A stretch of DNA of 60,195 bases from an uncultured Clostridia bacterium. GTDB taxonomy: Bacteria > Bacillota > Clostridia > Christensenellales > UBA1242. Every line of letters begins with the position of its first letter. The first letter of the stretch is position 1. The DNA lies in NCBI GenBank assembly GCA_945928645.1, contig CAMENR010000006.1, forward strand, positions 1 through 60,195, in the 5' to 3' direction. The notes below the pieces were generated by a model. That model searched no databases, was not told the DNA's origin, and was given only the letters and a program-made list of their open reading frames with translations. Shown piece by piece: positions 1-8,203 of the stretch. The position numbers and the translations under genes were made by a program.

Positions 1-2100
1 ACGTGTGGTGGCAACAATGGAGAAAGGTATGCTGGTTATGCTGATGTAAGCTATGGTTTTGCTTCTGATCTATGTACTGATATTTATCAAGATGCAACTT
101 TGTATGCTAGTTGGACAGCTAATTCTTATACACTGACTATCAAATACACAGTTCCACGTTGCGGAACATGCAATGCTTCAGGTACAGTTTCTGATTGGGT
201 AGATTGTGGCACTTGTGGTGGCGATGGTAAGGTTGCTGGACAGGTTAACTGCTCCAGTTGTGGTGGTAGTGGTGGATACTATGATGATTGTTCTAGGTGC
301 GGTGGATCAGGAACTACCTCTTCTAGTTGTTCGACATGTAGTGGCTCAGGATCTGTAAGTTGTAGGACATCGTGTAGAGCTTGTAATGGACTTGGAATTT
401 CAGGAGCTTCAGATTGCTCTGCCTGTGGAGGCACTGGAATTTGTCCAATTTGTGATGGGTCAGGCTCACAATCATGTAGTAGTTGTGGTGGCTCTGGATC
501 TAAATCAACAACTTGTTCTAGATGTAGTGGGAATGGACATACATCTTCAGACTGGAATGACTGTTCTACTTGTGGTGGCGATGGTAAGGTTTCTGGTCAG
601 GTTACCTGTTCCAGTTGTGGTGGTTCAGGCGGAAGCAATGTAAGTGGAACATGTCCAACTTGCAGTGGAAGTAAGACAAACTTTAGCCATACGCAATCTC
701 TTACGGCAACGTATAATAGCAATTACCCGTCATTTACACCTAGGTCGTATACTGGTTATACAGTGAGCATACCTAATTATTCTATTAGTGGTAGCACTGC
801 TTCCAGCTCTACAAAATATACCACAGCAGGCAATTCAACAATAAATGCATCACTTTCGGCAGTTAAATATACAATGACTTTGGGTGGCTCTAACGGAAGT
901 TGGAGTGGAACGGCGACAGGAACGACTACTATTGCTTTCGGGGCAAGCGTCAGCTTGACTTGGAGCAACTCTTATTCTGGTTATGACAACTATAGTTGCA
1001 GTATTTCTGGTTATGCGTCAGCGTCTGGTTCTAGAAGTTGCAGTGTTTCATTTGTAATGCCACCATATAATATTAGCCTTACAGGCAAGTCTAGTGCTTC
1101 AAATAATGCTTGTCTAGCCTATGACACACCAATACTCACTTCAAATGGCTGGAAGATGATACAAGACATAACATATAGTGATAGGTTGATTGTTATGAAT
1201 CACGACACTGGCAAAATAGACTCCTCTTATGCCACATGGATAAGCAAGAGTAGACTATCATCAAATGTTATGGAAGTAACATTCTCCGATGGAGAAAAGA
1301 TAAGATTTGTGGGCGACCATGCGGTGTTTAGTTTGGATTATAACAAGTATGTCGCAGTAACAGACCCAGCGAAGTTTGGCATCGGGTCTAGAGTCTTGAA
1401 ACTTGTTTCAGACGACTGCACAGGTGGTGAATGTTCATGTTGCACCACTTGCATCAATCCTCAACATTGTTCGTGGGGCGAGGCAACAGTAACCAACATA
1501 AGATATGTAGATGAAGAAGTTTTGGCGTATTCAGTCATTAGTTCTGGTATGTGGAACTGCTTTGCAGGGAATATCCTGACCACCGTTCCAAATACATTAA
1601 CCTTCCAAAATATGTATGGCTTTAGGAAAAACTTGACCTATGCATCTTCCGTAAGGAAAATGGTGCTGAATGGACAATATGAAGACCACCTCTACACCGA
1701 ACAGCAACTGCGAGATATGGGCTTTGAAGATAGAGATATTGCAGGATTTAGGGGCAGAGAATGGAAGATACTTGTTGACAATGGAATGATAACAGAAGAC
1801 ATTTTGATAAATGACATCTTGTTAGGAGTAGTCAACAACCCAGACGAAAGAGTTCTGCCACCAACAGATGAAAATGGAAATTTTGTATTTGTGGTAACCA
1901 CATCACAAGATGTCCTATCTCCAACATTTGACATACAAGACAACTATTATGAAGAATATTCACAATACATTTTGCCAAACTTGGAGCAAGAGGGTTTTGT
2001 AGGTTGGAGATGTTCTGTGGACGGAAAGATTTACTCTGCAGGCGACATATACATAGTCCGCACAGGCACACATTTTGAGGAGGTATTTGCTGACGGATAG
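1..2100 (+). CDS. Surface protein, 5'-truncated by window edge: InlB/Flg_new-like repeat, ~13 CxxCxGxG-type Cys-rich motifs, Hint (hedgehog/intein-type) domain, C-terminal InlB-like half repeat
   Basis: Frame is open to base 1 (TCGGNNGERYAGYADVSYGFASDLCTDIYQDATLYASWT...), so the listed start at 100 (a TTG) is not the real start. Motifs CGTCGGDG, CSSCGGSG, CSRCGGSG etc.; Hint N-block CLAYDTPILTSNGWKMIQDI, His block FVGDHAVFS, C-block MWNCFAGNILTT; C-term GWRCSVDGKIYSAGDIYIVRTGTHFEEVFA. Confidence 0.8.
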   Translation, partial: TCGGNNGERYAGYADVSYGFASDLCTDIYQDATLYASWTANSYTLTIKYTVPRCGTCNASGTVSDWVDCGTCGGDGKVAGQVNCSSCGGSGGYYDDCSRCGGSGTTSSSCSTCSGSGSVSCRTSCRACNGLGISGASDCSACGGTGICPICDGSGSQSCSSCGGSGSKSTTCSRCSGNGHTSSDWNDCSTCGGDGKVSGQVTCSSCGGSGGSNVSGTCPTCSGSKTNFSHTQSLTATYNSNYPSFTPRSYTGYTVSIPNYSISGSTASSSTKYTTAGNSTINASLSAVKYTMTLGGSNGSWSGTATGTTTIAFGASVSLTWSNSYSGYDNYSCSISGYASASGSRSCSVSFVMPPYNISLTGKSSASNNACLAYDTPILTSNGWKMIQDITYSDRLIVMNHDTGKIDSSYATWISKSRLSSNVMEVTFSDGEKIRFVGDHAVFSLDYNKYVAVTDPAKFGIGSRVLKLVSDDCTGGECSCCTTCINPQHCSWGEATVTNIRYVDEEVLAYSVISSGMWNCFAGNILTTVPNTLTFQNMYGFRKNLTYASSVRKMVLNGQYEDHLYTEQQLRDMGFEDRDIAGFRGREWKILVDNGMITEDILINDILLGVVNNPDERVLPPTDENGNFVFVVTTSQDVLSPTFDIQDNYYEEYSQYILPNLEQEGFVGWRCSVDGKIYSAGDIYIVRTGTHFEEVFADG

Positions 2101-2129
2101 TTGCAAAATATTTTTAGTTAAATGTTTTT

Positions 2130-2192
2130 GTAACATAATAACTATGTTACAATGGACAATAGTGGGGGATATACCCCCACGAAAGCCATTGT
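2130..2192 (+). promoter_or_regulatory. Structured intergenic element (nested hairpins) between the two Hint genes
   Basis: GTAACATA-ataac-TATGTTAC (2130-2150), then ACAATGG(2149-2155)-n-GTGGGGG(2162-2168)-atata-CCCCCAC(2174-2180)-gaaag-CCATTGT(2186-2192). Confidence 0.55.
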
Positions 2193-2237
2193 GATAACCT
2201 TTTGAAAATAAATTTTTATAGGTTTAAGGAGAAAATT

Positions 2238-4295
2238 ATGAAGAAATTTGCTAAATTATTAGCCATATTATGTTGTTTTTTATCTAGTTGTGGACTAATA
2301 TTGGTTGGTTGTGACAAACAGTCAGACAAAGATTACAAACAGCCAGAGGAAGGAACAACTTTCACCCTTACTCTTGATTACACGCAAGGGCTTTTTGCAG
2401 ACATGGAGAGGTGGCAATGTGGGCCAAAATCTGATGCTACTCCGGTTACAATGACTTTTGACGAGCAAAGCAAATCCACAACATTTAGTTTTGGGCAAGA
2501 TGCTACTTATGTAGAGCAAATTTATCTGTCATTGCCAATGGAGAGTGGCTGGAAATATACATGGGAATTTTCTTATCAAAGTTCTATTGACATTGTAGGT
2601 GAAAATAAAATTTGTGCTCAAATCTTTGACCAACCATTAGTTAGTGAAGATACGCTGTTGCCAGTTGCAGAGAAAAATATTCTGCCAACTACATCAAAGC
2701 AATCAAATAAATTGGAGTATCAATGCACCCAAAGCAAAGATTATTATATGGTTGTTCACATTGGCATAGCAGAGCAGGCATCAGACTTTACCCTAAATGT
2801 AAGTGGACTAAAACTTTCTGCTCAAAAATCTTTTGATAAAAATGTAAATAACTACGCTGGGCTTCCAACTCCACAGGTTATATACCTAAGAGAAACAGAT
2901 GCTGAATATAACGAATATTTTGCAGGTTCAGGATATGACAATATGGAGTTTGCTGGCTGGATGTTAGCCCTTTCAGATAGTGAATATTTCCAAAATGGAG
3001 ATATCATCCCTCAAAAAGAAGACCATACTTTACTTGCTATGTGGAATCCAACTATAAAAAAACAAGAAGTAGAGTCTGATAACAAAGGCGGTTGTATTGT
3101 ATTTGGCACACCTGTTATGTTGGCAGATGGAAGTTATAAAAACATTGAAGACATCTCTTTCTTCGATAGAATTTTCCGTTATAACCACGACCTTGGGACT
3201 ATAGACACCGGCTATTGCCATTGGATAAACAAACACAGCCAAACAGACGGAAGTCAAGAGGTTATAAAGGTGTCATTTAGCGATGGTGGAGAACTTACCT
3301 TTGTGCCACCACATGCGATGTTTGCAAGGAATAAAAATGCAGATGATGAGTATGTTTATGAGTATATTTCTGTAACCGACAGCGAAAACTTTCATGCAGG
3401 CACTGAGGTTGTAAAAATGTCTTATAACAATGGCTCACCAACTTGGGCTTGGGTAACTGTTGAAAGTGTTTCCGTGTCGCACGATATTGTGCAATATTGC
3501 CAACCTATTATGGGACAAATGTGGAACTTTTTTGCAAACGATTATCTAACCAACGAGGCTGATGCATTGGGCTTTCACAATATGTATGGATTTGACGAAA
3601 ATTTGGTTTATGCTCATCCTCTAAGACAAATGGTGTTGCAAGAAGAATATCTTCGTGATGAAGAAGGGAATTTTGTTTATGGAGCAGGGCTAGACGCAGA
3701 TGGAAATCCTACAGGACTGGACAAAGACGGCAACCCATTGTCAGACGGAGATGTAACATACACACTGCTAGATAGTTTTACCTTTGCTCCTGATGAACTC
3801 ACTGTGCATCTTTACACTCAAGAAACTATGAAAACATACTTTGATATGACCAAAAGAGATATGCTTGGCTATCGTGGTTCGGAGTGGCAAATATTGGTAG
3901 AATGGTGTGATCTCCTTTGCCAGCGTGGCATAACATCAGAGCCAGAATTTACAAAAGAACTGATAAAATATACAATCATTCGTGACACTGTCAACAGTGA
4001 AAATCACAAAATGGACACAATAAAGAACAGCCAAGGGGAAGAAATTTGGATTGTAACCACAGACAATACTCCTTTTGAGAGAATAAACACCCCAAAAACC
4101 CAACAAGAAATTGATGAATTTGCAAAAAGAGAAGATGTGTTTACCACAGGCTCAATTTATACAGTGCCAGAATACACAGGTAAAAATGCCGAAAACTTCT
4201 CTCATTGGTATTGTTCTGCAGATAGCAAAACTTACAAACCAGGGGATAGTATAGAGGTTCTCTATAGCACACATTTCACAGCAATTTTTAAGTAA
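2238..4295 (+). CDS. Predicted lipoprotein with Hint domain; paralog of the upstream gene
   Basis: ATG at 2238 behind AAGGAGAAA; signal MKKFAKLLAILCCFLSSCGLILVGC with lipobox-like LVGC; Hint CIVFGTPVMLADGSYKNIEDI ... VPPHAMFA ... MWNFFANDYLT; shared C-terminal region (MYGF..NL.YA...R.MVL, GxRGxEWxILV) and InlB-like end. Confidence 0.8.
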   Translation: MKKFAKLLAILCCFLSSCGLILVGCDKQSDKDYKQPEEGTTFTLTLDYTQGLFADMERWQCGPKSDATPVTMTFDEQSKSTTFSFGQDATYVEQIYLSLPMESGWKYTWEFSYQSSIDIVGENKICAQIFDQPLVSEDTLLPVAEKNILPTTSKQSNKLEYQCTQSKDYYMVVHIGIAEQASDFTLNVSGLKLSAQKSFDKNVNNYAGLPTPQVIYLRETDAEYNEYFAGSGYDNMEFAGWMLALSDSEYFQNGDIIPQKEDHTLLAMWNPTIKKQEVESDNKGGCIVFGTPVMLADGSYKNIEDISFFDRIFRYNHDLGTIDTGYCHWINKHSQTDGSQEVIKVSFSDGGELTFVPPHAMFARNKNADDEYVYEYISVTDSENFHAGTEVVKMSYNNGSPTWAWVTVESVSVSHDIVQYCQPIMGQMWNFFANDYLTNEADALGFHNMYGFDENLVYAHPLRQMVLQEEYLRDEEGNFVYGAGLDADGNPTGLDKDGNPLSDGDVTYTLLDSFTFAPDELTVHLYTQETMKTYFDMTKRDMLGYRGSEWQILVEWCDLLCQRGITSEPEFTKELIKYTIIRDTVNSENHKMDTIKNSQGEEIWIVTTDNTPFERINTPKTQQEIDEFAKREDVFTTGSIYTVPEYTGKNAENFSHWYCSADSKTYKPGDSIEVLYSTHFTAIFK

Positions 4296-4378
4296 ATTTA
4301 ACATATTAAAATGTTTTATTATAAATAAAATCTGAAATTTGAATATAGGCAATAAAAATTCAAATAAACATTTAGAAG

Positions 4379-4410
4379 ATGAGTTCAGTTTTACTGGGCT
4401 CATTTTTTTA
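4379..4410 (+). terminator. Rho-independent terminator after the second Hint gene
   Basis: ATGAG-tt-CAGT-ttt-ACTG-gg-CTCAT followed by T7. Confidence 0.75.
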
Positions 4411-4422
4411 ATTTACTTTTGC

Positions 4423-4536
4423 ACTTTTAAGTGGATTTTAACATACCAACTGATTATCTAACTTTTAAGTGGATTTTACTATATCAACTGTTTATCTAAC
4501 ATTTAAGTGGATTTTATCATACAAATTATTTACTTA
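4423..4536 (+). repeat. Three tandem copies of a 38-bp imperfect repeat
   Basis: acttttaagtggattttaacataccaactgattatcta / acttttaagtggattttactatatcaactgtttatcta / acatttaagtggattttatcatacaaattatttactta; exact 38-nt period. Confidence 0.85.
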
Positions 4537-4555
4537 ATATTTAACTTTTAACAAT

Positions 4556-4584
4556 TTGAACTGATTTTGAATAGAAAGTATAAA
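4556..4584 (+). promoter_or_regulatory. asd promoter
   Basis: TTGAAC (4556-4561) - 17 nt - TATAAA (4579-4584). Confidence 0.6.
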
Positions 4585-4617
4585 GGGCAAAGTGTCTTTG
4601 CTCTAAGGAGAAAACTT

Positions 4618-5622
4618 ATGAATATTGCTATTGTTGGTGCTACTGGCAAAGTCGGTGGCAAGTTTATAGAAGTTTTGCATGAAAGAAATATCTGTGCAGA
4701 CCAATTCTTTCTGTATGCCAGTGCAAAAAGTGCTGGTAAAAAGATAAAAATCTTTGGCAAAGAAGTAGAGGTTTTGGAACTAAAGGAAGAAAATATTGTG
4801 GGCAAAAAGATAGACTATGCATTGTTTTCATGTGGTGGAGAGTTATCCAAGAAGTTTGTCCCAAAATTTGTAGAACTAGGCGCTGTGGTCATAGACAATT
4901 CTAGCGCATGGAGAATGAACAAAGATGTCCCTCTTGTTGTGCCGGAGGTAAACAGAGAAGATATTTTTAAGCATAAGGGGATTATTTCCAATCCAAATTG
5001 CTCCACCATTCAGGCAGTGTTGCCACTAAAGGCGCTTGACATAAAATTTGGCATAAAAAGGGTTGTATTTTCCACTTATCAATCTGTATCTGGTGCTGGT
5101 CAAAAGGGTGTTGACGACCTAAAAAATGGAATTAAGGGAGAAAAACCAAAGAAATTTTTGTATCCAATTTTTTCAAATATTATCCCACATATTGATATAT
5201 TTGAGAAAAATGGCTACACAAAAGAAGAAAGTAAAATGATACAAGAAACTCAAAAGATTTTGCACAAAAAGAACCTAAAAATAACTGCAACCGCAGTAAG
5301 AGTGCCTGTGTTTGATTGTCATAGCGAAAGTGTAAATGTCGAACTAAAAAAGTCCTTTAGAATGTCAGAAATAAAAAAATGCCTATCACAGTTTGAGAAT
5401 ATTGTGGTTATGGATGACATAGAGAAAAACCTTTACCCAATGCCACTGTTTTGCAGAGAGTGCGATGAGGTGTTTGTGGGGAGAATTAGGCGAGATTTTT
5501 CTTGCAAAAATGCGATAAATATGTGGATTGTTGCAGATAACATTCGAAAGGGTGCTGCTACAAATGCCATTCAAATATTGCAAGAACTTATAAAAAAAGA
5601 TGATAAAAAATTAGCGAAATAA
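4618..5622 (+). CDS. asd: Aspartate-semialdehyde dehydrogenase
   Basis: MNIAIVGATGKVGGKFIEVL, SNPNCSTIQ active-site Cys motif; start at ATG 4618 with AAGGAG RBS. Confidence 0.92.
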   Translation: MNIAIVGATGKVGGKFIEVLHERNICADQFFLYASAKSAGKKIKIFGKEVEVLELKEENIVGKKIDYALFSCGGELSKKFVPKFVELGAVVIDNSSAWRMNKDVPLVVPEVNREDIFKHKGIISNPNCSTIQAVLPLKALDIKFGIKRVVFSTYQSVSGAGQKGVDDLKNGIKGEKPKKFLYPIFSNIIPHIDIFEKNGYTKEESKMIQETQKILHKKNLKITATAVRVPVFDCHSESVNVELKKSFRMSEIKKCLSQFENIVVMDDIEKNLYPMPLFCRECDEVFVGRIRRDFSCKNAINMWIVADNIRKGAATNAIQILQELIKKDDKKLAK

Positions 5623-5760
5623 CTAATATTAGATTTTTGCAAAATAGTTAGGGATAAAAGTAGAATTATGAAGGGGATAAGAAGTTGCCTCAAAATTTTG
5701 CAGGGAACAATTAGTTTTTAGAAAGGAAATGTTAAAGAGTAAAAAATTTGGAGGGGAAAG

Positions 5761-6636
5761 ATGAAATTAGTTTTTGAAGGGAGCGGGGTTGCAATTGCAA
5801 CACCTTTTAAGGATGGAAAAGTAGATTTTGAATCTTTTGGCAAGATGATAGATTTTCAGATTGCAAATGGAACAGATGCAATTATTGTGCTGGGAACAAC
5901 AGGAGAAGCGGTAACATTAACCAATGAGGAAAGGTGTGAGGTGATATCTTTTGCAAAAAATGCGATAGCAAACAGAGCAAAATTTATCGTTGGGACTGGT
6001 TCAAATAATACAAAGACAGCCATAGAAAACTCACTTTTGGCGCAAAAGTATGGGTCTGATGGGGTGCTGGTTGTTACACCTTTTTACAACAAATGCACTC
6101 AAAAGGGGTTGATAGAACACTACAAAGCGATATCTGATGCTATAGATATCCCAATAATTGCATACAACGTGCCGGGAAGGACAGGGGTTAATATTCTGCC
6201 AGAAACTGCCGAAAAACTTGCAGATATTAAAAATGTTTGTGGTATAAAAGAGGCCAGTGGGAATATGGCTCAAATTACCGAACTGTGTCACAGAGTTAAA
6301 GACAAGATGGCAGTGTATTCTGGTGATGATGGACTAAATTTGCCATTTATGTTGTTGGGGGCAAAGGGAGTTATTAGTGTAACAGCCAATATTTTGCCAA
6401 AAAAGATTAAAGATTTGGTTCATTTTGCTCAAAAAGGTAGATTCGAAAAAGCACTTGCCTTGCACGATGAATTGTGGGATATAAACAAGGCTATGTTTGT
6501 AGAAGTCAATCCAATCCCTGTTAAATTTGCATTAAGTTATATAAATTTGTGCGAAAATGAGGTTAGGTTGCCACTTACACCGCTAGAAAAGAAGAATGAA
6601 CAGGCCATCATAGATGCTATCAAAATACTTTTGTAG
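5761..6636 (+). CDS. dapA: 4-hydroxy-tetrahydrodipicolinate synthase
   Basis: GTTGEAVTLTNEE, YNVPGRTGVNI, GIKEASGN motifs. Confidence 0.95.
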   Translation: MKLVFEGSGVAIATPFKDGKVDFESFGKMIDFQIANGTDAIIVLGTTGEAVTLTNEERCEVISFAKNAIANRAKFIVGTGSNNTKTAIENSLLAQKYGSDGVLVVTPFYNKCTQKGLIEHYKAISDAIDIPIIAYNVPGRTGVNILPETAEKLADIKNVCGIKEASGNMAQITELCHRVKDKMAVYSGDDGLNLPFMLLGAKGVISVTANILPKKIKDLVHFAQKGRFEKALALHDELWDINKAMFVEVNPIPVKFALSYINLCENEVRLPLTPLEKKNEQAIIDAIKILL

Positions 6637-6693
6637 AGATGTTTATTTGATATCCCTAAAAACCTTTTTTGATATATTTTAATACAATGTGAT

Positions 6694-8010
6694 ATGGGTA
6701 GAAAAATAAAAGAAATAGTTTGTAAATTTGGTGGTTCATCTTTGGCAGATGCAACTATGGTAATGCAGGTCGCTAGGATTGTTTGTGGTAGCCCTGCGAG
6801 GTTTGTGGTGGTTTCTGCTCCTGGCAAAAGAGATAAACAAGACATCAAGATAACAGATGTTTTGCTATCTTGCTACAAAAAAGCAGAAGCAAAGGAAAAC
6901 TTTGACAAGGAGTTTAATCTCTTTGCAAACAGAATGAAAGAATTGGATAAAGAATTGGGCACATCTATAGGCATAGATAAGTTGCTAAACAATTTTTATG
7001 AAGAAATTCGTTCTGGAGTGTCAGAAAGTTATGTCGCTAGCCGAGGAGAATACTTTTCGGCACAGATTATCAGCAAATATCTAGGCTACAAATTTTTGGA
7101 TGCAAAAGATTTTATTACCTTTGACAAGCAAGGAAAGGTTGACCTAGAAATATCAAGGATAAAATTTGCTTCTATAACAAATAGTTGGGATAAATATGTT
7201 ATACCTGGCTTTTATGGGGCAGATGTAAATGGAAATATCAAAATTTTTTCTCGTGGTGGTTCAGACATAACTGGGGCAGTGGTGGCAGTGCTTTGCGGGG
7301 CAAAGATTTATCAAAACTGGACTGATGTTGATGGCTTTTTGCAATGCGACCCAAGATTTTCCAAAAATCCAAAACTTATTGCAAAAATTAGTTATGCAGA
7401 ACTTCGAGAGTTAAGTTATGCAGGGGCAAATGTATTGCACCCAGATTGCACTAGGTTTTTGAGAGAAAACAATATAGTGCTTAATCTACGGAACACATTC
7501 AATCCTGCCTGTAAAGGAAGTTTTATTATGCCAAAATGCAAACAAAAAAAATTGACAGGAATTGCCGGACAAAAAGGGTTTTGTATTATCTCTTTTGAAA
7601 AGTTTAACATAAATTCTTCTCTAGATTTTGTTTCAGAGATTTACAATATCTTTGCCCAAAACGGAGTGGGGGTGGAGCATATCCCTACAGGCATTGACAA
7701 TATTTCGGTGGTTGTTAGGCAAAGTGATATAACAGAGGAAAAGTTGAGCAAAATAGGGGAGCAAATCACTCAAAAGTGGACACTGGATAGAATTAGTGTT
7801 GTTAGAGAGGTCGCTTTGGTGTCGGTGGTGGGCGCAATGCTCAACAAAAAGGCAGAAAGAAAGGTAATGGAGCAGATATATTCTCTTGGCACAAAGGTCT
7901 TTATGTTGAACAAAAGCACTCAGGCGATGTCTATAATATTTGCCTTCCCACAAAAAGACTTTGAAAAAGTGTTAGGGACTCTGCACAAAAATCTTTTTTG
8001 TGATAGATAA
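6694..8010 (+). CDS. lysC: Aspartokinase
   Basis: VCKFGGSSLADA, SRGGSDITGA; C-terminal ACT-like region. Confidence 0.93.
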   Translation: MGRKIKEIVCKFGGSSLADATMVMQVARIVCGSPARFVVVSAPGKRDKQDIKITDVLLSCYKKAEAKENFDKEFNLFANRMKELDKELGTSIGIDKLLNNFYEEIRSGVSESYVASRGEYFSAQIISKYLGYKFLDAKDFITFDKQGKVDLEISRIKFASITNSWDKYVIPGFYGADVNGNIKIFSRGGSDITGAVVAVLCGAKIYQNWTDVDGFLQCDPRFSKNPKLIAKISYAELRELSYAGANVLHPDCTRFLRENNIVLNLRNTFNPACKGSFIMPKCKQKKLTGIAGQKGFCIISFEKFNINSSLDFVSEIYNIFAQNGVGVEHIPTGIDNISVVVRQSDITEEKLSKIGEQITQKWTLDRISVVREVALVSVVGAMLNKKAERKVMEQIYSLGTKVFMLNKSTQAMSIIFAFPQKDFEKVLGTLHKNLFCDR

Positions 8011-8031
8011 AAAGTTAAACAACAAAATCTT

Positions 8032-8074
8032 AGGCTGATAACAAACCAAAAGTTGTCAGCCTTTGTTTTTTTTT
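8032..8074 (+). terminator. Rho-independent terminator after lysC
   Basis: AGGCTGATAAC ... GTTGTCAGCCT followed by a T-rich tract. Confidence 0.8.
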
Positions 8075-8112
8075 GCTAATATTTTTTGAATGAAATAAAA
8101 ACAATAAATTTC

Positions 8113-8175
8113 TTGACAAAATGCAAATAATATCTTTATACTAAACCTGACAAAATACAGATAGTAATTTTATAC
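8113..8175 (+). promoter_or_regulatory. Tandemly duplicated promoter
   Basis: TTGACA(8113)-17 nt-TTATAC(8136-8141) and CTGACA(8147)-17 nt-TTATAC(8170-8175), offset 34 nt with surrounding sequence conserved. Confidence 0.7.
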
Positions 8176-8203
8176 TACTATTGAAATAAAGGAGAAAGGC
8201 TTT

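Noticed and set aside
100-102. ORF start at 100 for the first Cys-rich protein
   Set aside because: It is a TTG inside an ORF open to base 1; the gene continues upstream of the window.
386-643. 85-aa alternate-frame ORF in the Cys-rich array
   Set aside because: Frame shadow of the repetitive TGTGGTGG sequence; no RBS or protein-like composition.
151-680. DnaJ chaperone
   Set aside because: No J-domain (HPD) visible, too many motifs, and Hint/InlB context; only the zinc-finger-like motif is shared.
1105-1610. Hint region as a splicing intein in a housekeeping host protein
   Set aside because: Host is not a known intein host, no homing endonuclease block, and the C-terminal His-Asn-nucleophile is absent.
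4423-4536. CRISPR array from the 38-bp repeats
   Set aside because: Units are contiguous with no unique spacers and there are no cas genes.
4585-4617. Lysine (L-box) riboswitch upstream of asd
   Set aside because: Leader between promoter and ATG is about 30 nt, far too short, and no L-box sequence is present.
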